This document shows positions 60,079 through 64,000 of a stretch of DNA of 64,000 nucleotides, piece after piece. Source of the stretch: Gemmiger sp. An194. GTDB lineage: Bacteria > Bacillota > Clostridia > Oscillospirales > Ruminococcaceae. The position numbers and the translations under genes were made by a program. The first letter of the stretch is position 1; every line of letters begins with the position of its first letter. The notes beneath the pieces were generated by a model that was given only the letters and a program-made list of their open reading frames with translations, searched no databases and was not told the DNA's origin. Location: NCBI RefSeq assembly GCF_002160145.1, contig NZ_NFKA01000002.1, forward strand, positions 62,001 to 126,000, given 5' to 3'.

Positions 60079-61221
60079 TTATAATTTTTTTAAAAGAAAG
60101 GACCGCCGGGTGTCGATGGCCTTCACAGGGCACATCTCGTGGCAGCAGAAGCACCGGATGCACCTGGCCGGATGGATGTGCGCCTTGCCCTGCACCGTGA
60201 TGGTGTGCTGAGGGCAGATCTCGGCGCACTTGCCGCAGCCGATGCACAGGCGTTTGTTGATCACCGGGCGGGGGGCCAGCAGCCGCTCCACCGCGGGCAC
60301 CGCCCAGCGCACCGCCCGGGGGGCCTTGTCGGCAAAGTCCACACTGCCCCAGCTGGAGGGCAGCCGGTAGCCGGGAATGGGGCGGCACAGCTCCCCTTCC
60401 CCCCTGGCGCAGGCCAGGTCGAATCGCTCCGGGCACAGGCCCCGGCCGATGGCCGCGTTTAAGTAGGGCACGTCCTTGGGGCGGATGTTCAGCATATGGC
60501 AGAGGGCAAGGTCCATCTGCAGATGGTTCTCCGCCGCTGCCACAAGGCCCACCATGCGGGGCGTACCGCCCGCCGGGCCGTCGCCCTCCTGGGCCAGGAT
60601 GCCGTCCAGAATGGCAAAGCCGGGCTTCACGCAGCCCAGCAGGTCGATGAGCATCTCGCCGAAGCGCTCCTTATCCGGGAAGCGCATGTGCCACTCGGCC
60701 TTCTGCAGTCCGGGGATGCAGCCGAACAGATTCTTGGTGGCGGCGGAAAGGCCGGTCATCATGTGGGTCTTGAGCTTGGGCAGGTTGATGAGCACATCGC
60801 AGTCCAGCACCGGCTCGATCAGGGTAAAGGCCCGGACCAGTCTGCCGCCGGATGCGGTTTCCCGGCTTCTGCAGTCGGTATAGAGGGCCGCGCCCTCCTC
60901 CCGGCACACATCGGCCAGGCCGCTCACCTTATAGATGCTGCGCAGGATGGCCGGGTTGTAGACCCCGCCGGGGGAATCCGTCACCATGATGGAGGCAGCG
61001 CCCCGGCGGCGCACCGCCCGGATCACCGCCCGCACCAGGGCCGGGTGGGTGGTTACCGCCTTTTCCGGCGCGTGCTTTGCCAGCAAATTGGGCTTTAACA
61101 GCACCTTCTTGCCCGCCAGTGCTTCGGCGGCGGGCAGCTGGCTGAACAGCCGCTCCACCGCAGCATCCACCGTCTGCTGGTCATAGTTTGCCGCCGCGGC
61201 AAAATACACGTTGTTATCCAT
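60079..61221 (-). CDS. DUF362 protein with two [4Fe-4S] ferredoxin motifs
   Basis: A 380-residue protein with an N-terminal DUF362 domain (ALAGKKVLLKPNLLAKHAPEK near 37, VTDSPGGVYNP near 80, LINLPKLKTHMMTGLSAATKNLFG near 145, in parts) and a C-terminal bacterial ferredoxin module: CIGCGKCAEICP near 320 and CIRCFCCHEMCP near 350, eight cysteines in all. DUF362 proteins are electron-transfer or cofactor-linked proteins of unknown reaction. ATG follows GAGGGCG and overlaps the end of the aminotransferase gene by 8 bases, so the two are translationally coupled. Confidence 0.9.
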   Translation of the reverse strand: MDNNVYFAAAANYDQQTVDAAVERLFSQLPAAEALAGKKVLLKPNLLAKHAPEKAVTTHPALVRAVIRAVRRRGAASIMVTDSPGGVYNPAILRSIYKVSGLADVCREEGAALYTDCRSRETASGGRLVRAFTLIEPVLDCDVLINLPKLKTHMMTGLSAATKNLFGCIPGLQKAEWHMRFPDKERFGEMLIDLLGCVKPGFAILDGILAQEGDGPAGGTPRMVGLVAAAENHLQMDLALCHMLNIRPKDVPYLNAAIGRGLCPERFDLACARGEGELCRPIPGYRLPSSWGSVDFADKAPRAVRWAVPAVERLLAPRPVINKRLCIGCGKCAEICPQHTITVQGKAHIHPARCIRCFCCHEMCPVKAIDTRRSFLLKKL

Positions 61222-62401
61222 TCACGCCCTCGTCCCGCAGCTGCTGCAGAAAGGCCTCGATCCGGTCCAGCGCCTGCTTCAGATGGCTCACGGAATAGGC
61301 GTAGCTGATGCGCACAAAGCCCTCGCCGCAGTCGCCGAAGGCGGTGCCGGGCACCACTGCCACCCGCTTGGCATACAGCAGCTTTTCACAGAATTCCTCG
61401 CTGGACAGGCCGGTGGACTGGATGCTGGGGAACACATAGAAGGCTCCCTTGGGCTCAAAGCAGGAAAGGCCCATCTCGTTCAGGCGGCTGACCAGAAAAC
61501 GGCGGCGCATGTCGTATTCCTGACGCATGCGCTCGATCTCGTCGTCGCATTCCCGCATGGCCACCACCGCCGCATACTGGCTGGTGGTGGGCGCACACAT
61601 GATGCAGTTCTGGTGCAGCTTGGTCATCACGGCAATGATCTCGCGGGGGCCGCAGGCAAAGCCCATGCGCCAGCCGGTCATGGCGAAGGCCTTGGAGAAG
61701 CCGTTCACCACCACGGTGCGCTCGGCCATGCCGGGCAGGCTGGCAATGCTCACATGGGGATGGTCGCCGTAGTTCAGCTCGGCGTAGATCTCATCCGACA
61801 GGACCATGATGTCGGTATCCCGCAGCACCTCGGCAATGGCCTCCAGGTCCTCCCGCTCCATCACCGCACCGGTGGGGTTGCAGGGGAAGGGCATGATAAG
61901 CAGCTTGGTCTTGGGGGTGATAGCCGCTTTCAGCTCGGCGGCGGTGAGCCGGAACTCATTTTCCGCCTTCAGAGGCACCGGCACCGGCACGCCGCCGGTG
62001 AGGGTGGTGATGGGCTGATAGCACACAAAGCAGGGCTCGGGGATGATGACCTCGTCGCCCGGGGCCACCAGGCTGCGGATGCACATGTCGATGGCCTCGC
62101 TGCCGCCCACCGTGACCAGAATCTGGCCCAGCGGGTCATAGGAAAGGCCGAACCGACGGTCCATATAGGCGGCGATCTCCTGCCGCAGCTCCTTCATGCC
62201 GGCGTTGGCGGTGTAGCTGGTCTTGCCCTTCTGCAGGCTCTTGATGCCCGCGTCCCGGATGCGCCAGGGGGTCTTGAAATCCGGCTCGCCCACGCCCAGG
62301 CTGATGCAATCGTCCATTTCGGCGGCGATGTCGAAGAATTTACGGATGCCCGAGGGCCGCATGGCAGCAGCGGCCGGGGCGATCAAACGGCTGTAATCCA
62401 T
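61214..62401 (-). CDS. Class I/II PLP-dependent aminotransferase (AlaT/YugH-like)
   Basis: A 395-residue aminotransferase. The PLP lysine is in NGFSKAFAMTGWRMGF near residue 233; FPCNPTGAV near 172, LSDEIYAEL near 205 and the C-terminal Arg in FVRISYAYS near 365 are as in fold-type I enzymes. It follows an Lrp-type regulator with a 1-base overlap (TGATG). In B. subtilis the similar pair is AlaR-AlaT, an alanine aminotransferase and its regulator; this suggests pyruvate/alanine as one substrate pair, by analogy only. The ribosome site is 14 bases from this ATG and 11 from a GTG one codon earlier, so the start is uncertain by a codon or so. Confidence 0.9.
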   Translation of the reverse strand: MDYSRLIAPAAAAMRPSGIRKFFDIAAEMDDCISLGVGEPDFKTPWRIRDAGIKSLQKGKTSYTANAGMKELRQEIAAYMDRRFGLSYDPLGQILVTVGGSEAIDMCIRSLVAPGDEVIIPEPCFVCYQPITTLTGGVPVPVPLKAENEFRLTAAELKAAITPKTKLLIMPFPCNPTGAVMEREDLEAIAEVLRDTDIMVLSDEIYAELNYGDHPHVSIASLPGMAERTVVVNGFSKAFAMTGWRMGFACGPREIIAVMTKLHQNCIMCAPTTSQYAAVVAMRECDDEIERMRQEYDMRRRFLVSRLNEMGLSCFEPKGAFYVFPSIQSTGLSSEEFCEKLLYAKRVAVVPGTAFGDCGEGFVRISYAYSVSHLKQALDRIEAFLQQLRDEGVNG

Positions 62402-62880
62402 CACAGCGTAGCCCACTCCCTTTCGTCCGGCTCTTCCTCGGCGTACATCACGCCATCCTTTTTATAGGTGCGCAGCACAAAGTGGGTTGCGGTGGACAGC
62501 ACATCGTCCATGGGGGAAAGGCGCTTGGCCACAAAGAGGGCGATCTCCTGGAAGCTGTGGCCCGCGATCACCAGCTGCAGATCGTAACCGCCGCTCATAA
62601 GCAGAACGCTCTGCACCTCTTCGAACTGGCTGATGGCCATGGCGATCTCGTCAAAGCCGTGGCTCTTTTTGGGGCGAACCCGCAGCTCGATCACGGCCTG
62701 CACCTTATCGGTGCTCACCTTTTCCCAGTCCACCATGGCCCGGTAGCCACGGATCACGCCTTTGTTGGCATAATCATCCATCTGGGCGGCCACCTCTTCC
62801 GGGCTGATGCTCAGCATGGCAGCCAGCTCTTCCACGCTCAGGCGGGCGTTTTCCTCCAGCAATTTCAGCAAACGTTCCAT
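62401..62880 (-). CDS. Lrp/AsnC family transcriptional regulator
   Basis: A 159-residue regulator. The N-terminal winged helix (LLKLLEENARLSVEELAAML, then VIRGYRAMVDW) is followed by the RAM ligand-binding domain with the beta strand ELRVRPKK near 70 and the conserved Gly-rich turn LMSGGYDLQLVI near 95. It probably senses an amino acid and controls its own operon with the aminotransferase. The ATG at 62880 gives the family N-terminus MERLLKLLEEN; both it and an upstream GTG have weak ribosome sites. Its promoter is at 63121-63149. Confidence 0.92.
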   Translation of the reverse strand: MERLLKLLEENARLSVEELAAMLSISPEEVAAQMDDYANKGVIRGYRAMVDWEKVSTDKVQAVIELRVRPKKSHGFDEIAMAISQFEEVQSVLLMSGGYDLQLVIAGHSFQEIALFVAKRLSPMDDVLSTATHFVLRTYKKDGVMYAEEEPDEREWATL

Positions 62881-63120
62881 ACAATGGATCACTTCTTTCT
62901 TTGTTGATTGGCCCTCTTTGGGGGCAAATTCGGCAATTTAACTTGGGCAATACTGCATAATTCCAGGTGGTGGAGCGCACCAGAAAATTTTTTGCGGAAT
63001 GAAGCAAAAAGCACAGCCAAGCCTTGGAGGCCCCGCGAGCATTTTTGGAAAATTCCACGGAAAATTTTGGTGCGATACGCCGCCTGAGCTTTTGGGCGTG
63101 AATTGTGCGGTGTTGCCCTT
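62881..63120 (-). promoter_or_regulatory. Untranslated leader and inverted repeat region upstream of the Lrp gene
   Basis: About 230 bases between the expected transcription start (near 63114) and the regulator ATG contain no convincing gene. A 14- to 16-base inverted repeat, 62976-62991 and 63061-63074, encloses about 70 bases that carry AAAATTTCC-type repeats. It could be a regulator-binding site or an RNA fold. Confidence 0.35.
62976..63074. repeat. Spaced inverted repeat in the lrp leader
   Basis: CGCACCAGAAAATTTT at 62976-62991 faces AAAATTTTGGTGCG at 63061-63074; the arms match except for one extra G and one A in the left arm. Confidence 0.6.
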
Positions 63121-63149
63121 ATTATAAAAAAAAATACTGTTAAAGTAAA
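63121..63149 (-). promoter_or_regulatory. Promoter of the Lrp-aminotransferase-DUF362-ispE operon
   Basis: TTTACT at 63149-63144, 17-base spacer, TATAAT at 63126-63121 on the minus strand; the spacer is a T-run. It lies about 20 bases from the divergent ACT-gene promoter. Confidence 0.7.
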
Positions 63150-63167
63150 CCACGGGACCGCAAAATC

Positions 63168-63176
63168 TGCTATAAT
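63168..63176 (+). promoter_or_regulatory. Extended -10 promoter of the ACT-UPF0210 unit
   Basis: TG, one base, then TATAAT at 63171-63176. No good -35 is visible at 17 bases. A 10-base perfect hairpin (63189-63210) sits just after the expected start and has no U-run. Confidence 0.55.
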
Positions 63177-63271
63177 GGCAATAACGTCTTGCAGCCGCCA
63201 GCGGCTGCAAACCGCCGCAAACCGGGCACCGCGCCGTGCGCTGTGCCGTCGCAGAGGGAGGATTTTGGTTT

Positions 63272-63541
63272 ATGAAAGCTGTTATCACCGTTGTCGGAAA
63301 GGACACCGTGGGCGTGATCGCCAAGGTCAGCGCCGTGTGCGCCGAGCTGAACATCAATGTGGAGGACGTGACCCAGAGCATCATGCAGGAAATGTTCTGC
63401 ATGATCATGCTGGTGAACCTGAGCCGCTGCACCCAGGATATGGACGCTGTGCGCGCCCGCTTTGCCGCCATTGCCGAAGAGGTGGGCATGGAGCTGCACA
63501 TCACCCGCGAAGAAGTGTTCGACGCGATGCATCACATTTGA
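63272..63541 (+). CDS. ACT domain protein (UPF0237 type)
   Basis: An 89-residue single ACT domain, the usual ligand-binding fold of amino-acid regulation. [18 protein letters not shown] near residues 3-20 and [21 protein letters not shown] near 35-55 (in parts) match the small GcvR-like family. The next gene is a UPF0210 protein 16 bases downstream, a conserved pairing in Firmicutes; the ACT protein may regulate or bind it. ATG at 63272 follows GGGAGGA; an open frame 36 bases upstream is not used. The function is unknown. Confidence 0.92.
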   Translation: MKAVITVVGKDTVGVIAKVSAVCAELNINVEDVTQSIMQEMFCMIMLVNLSRCTQDMDAVRARFAAIAEEVGMELHITREEVFDAMHHI

Positions 63542-63557
63542 GAAGGGGGCCGTTCCA

Positions 63558-64000
63558 TTGAGCATGATCAACACCAGCGACATCCTGGAAACCATCGGGA
63601 TGATCACCTCGGAAAATCTGGATGTGCGCACCGTGACCATGGGCATCAGCCTGCTGGACTGCGCCGACCCGGACCCCAAGAAGGCCTGCGAGAAGATTTA
63701 TAACAAGATCACCGAAAAGGCCGCCCGCCTGGTGCCGGTGGTGGAGAAGATCTCCACCGATTACGGCATTCCCATCATCAACAAGCGCATCAGCGTGACC
63801 CCCATCGCCATGCTGCTGGCCAGCGCCCCCACCGCCGACCCGGTGGACTACGCCAAGACTCTGGACCGTGCGGCCAAGGCTGTGGGCGTGAACTTCATCG
63901 GCGGCTTCGGCGCACTGGTGCACAAGGGCTTCTCCGCCGGGGACGAGCGGCTGATCGCCTCCATTCCCCAGGCGCTGGCTGAAACCGACATCGTGTGCAG
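63558..64000 (+). CDS. UPF0210/DUF711 family protein, cut by the window end
   Basis: The first 147 residues of a longer protein (family about 450 residues). The opening [12 protein letters not shown] and [14 protein letters not shown] match UPF0210, which is related in fold to glycyl-radical or pyruvate formate-lyase-like barrels without proven activity. The start is a TTG at 63558 with GGGGG 8 bases upstream, or an ATG at 63564; I favour the TTG on spacing. The ACT gene upstream is probably its co-expressed partner. The 3' end lies outside the window. Confidence 0.85.
   Translation, partial: MSMINTSDILETIGMITSENLDVRTVTMGISLLDCADPDPKKACEKIYNKITEKAARLVPVVEKISTDYGIPIINKRISVTPIAMLLASAPTADPVDYAKTLDRAAKAVGVNFIGGFGALVHKGFSAGDERLIASIPQALAETDIVC

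Noticed and set aside
63189-63210. Perfect 10-base hairpin before the ACT gene as a terminator
   Set aside because: It is followed by GC-rich sequence without U residues; probably a 5' stabiliser or chance palindrome.
1-64000. tRNA or rRNA genes, CRISPR arrays, insertion sequences and prophage genes
   Set aside because: I looked for cloverleaf ends, repeated spacers, transposase motifs and terminal inverted repeats and saw none; tRNA genes in particular could be missed by eye.

Overview
This window looks like chromosome from a GC-rich, Gram-positive Clostridia bacterium of the Oscillospiraceae/Ruminococcaceae type, in the neighbourhood of Faecalibacterium, Subdoligranulum or Gemmiger. The family placement is inferred from gene content, not from a search. 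The supporting signs are a T-box leader, addAB in place of recBCD, a plsX-rnc-smc-ftsY run, the yqeG/yqeK/yhbY/rsfS genes, a Clostridia-type CD1247-like protein, spoIIR, strong AGGAGG ribosome binding sites and sigma-A promoters. I saw no rRNA, tRNA, transposase or CRISPR array.

Positions 1-20,562 form one co-directional (+) block for a cell-surface polysaccharide. It starts inside a truncated gene and continues with six GT2-type genes, one of them fused to a GT4 enzyme. An ABC-2 exporter follows (permease, then ATPase with a Wzt-like C-terminal domain). Next come a sialyltransferase-like (GT52-like) protein and a five-gene nucleotide-sugar module: KdsB-like cytidylyltransferase, DmpG-like aldolase with an extra domain, KdsC-like phosphatase and AraD-like epimerase/aldolase. 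The block ends with membrane and lipid-linked sugar functions: a DUF2142 protein, GT2-GtrA, GT4, a DPM-like GT2 and DUF2304. My main hypothesis is that this module makes and transfers a CMP-activated 3-deoxy-ulosonic acid in a Gram-positive organism by a route without KdsA or KdsD.

Positions 20,600-25,600 hold a small conserved unknown protein, a MATE transporter, an acidic zinc-ribbon protein, efp, an endonuclease IV-like gene, yqeG and rpsU.

Positions 25,700-45,700 are mostly housekeeping genes on the minus strand. In transcription order they are infC-rpmI-rplT with a leader attenuator and a probable AUC start, then rRNA/tRNA methyltransferase, dprA, topA, trmFO, plsX, rnc, smc, ftsY, rdgB, yhbY, nadD, yqeK, an LCP ligase, rsfS and leuS.

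Positions 45,800-56,200 hold a tiny membrane protein with its own promoter, addBA, and ilvD with a BASS-type transporter under an isoleucine (AUC) T-box. Positions 56,300-64,000 hold an HD-domain protein, a short LRR membrane protein, a triple peptidoglycan-binding protein next to spoIIR, an Lrp-aminotransferase-DUF362-ispE operon, and a divergent ACT-UPF0210 pair cut by the window end.
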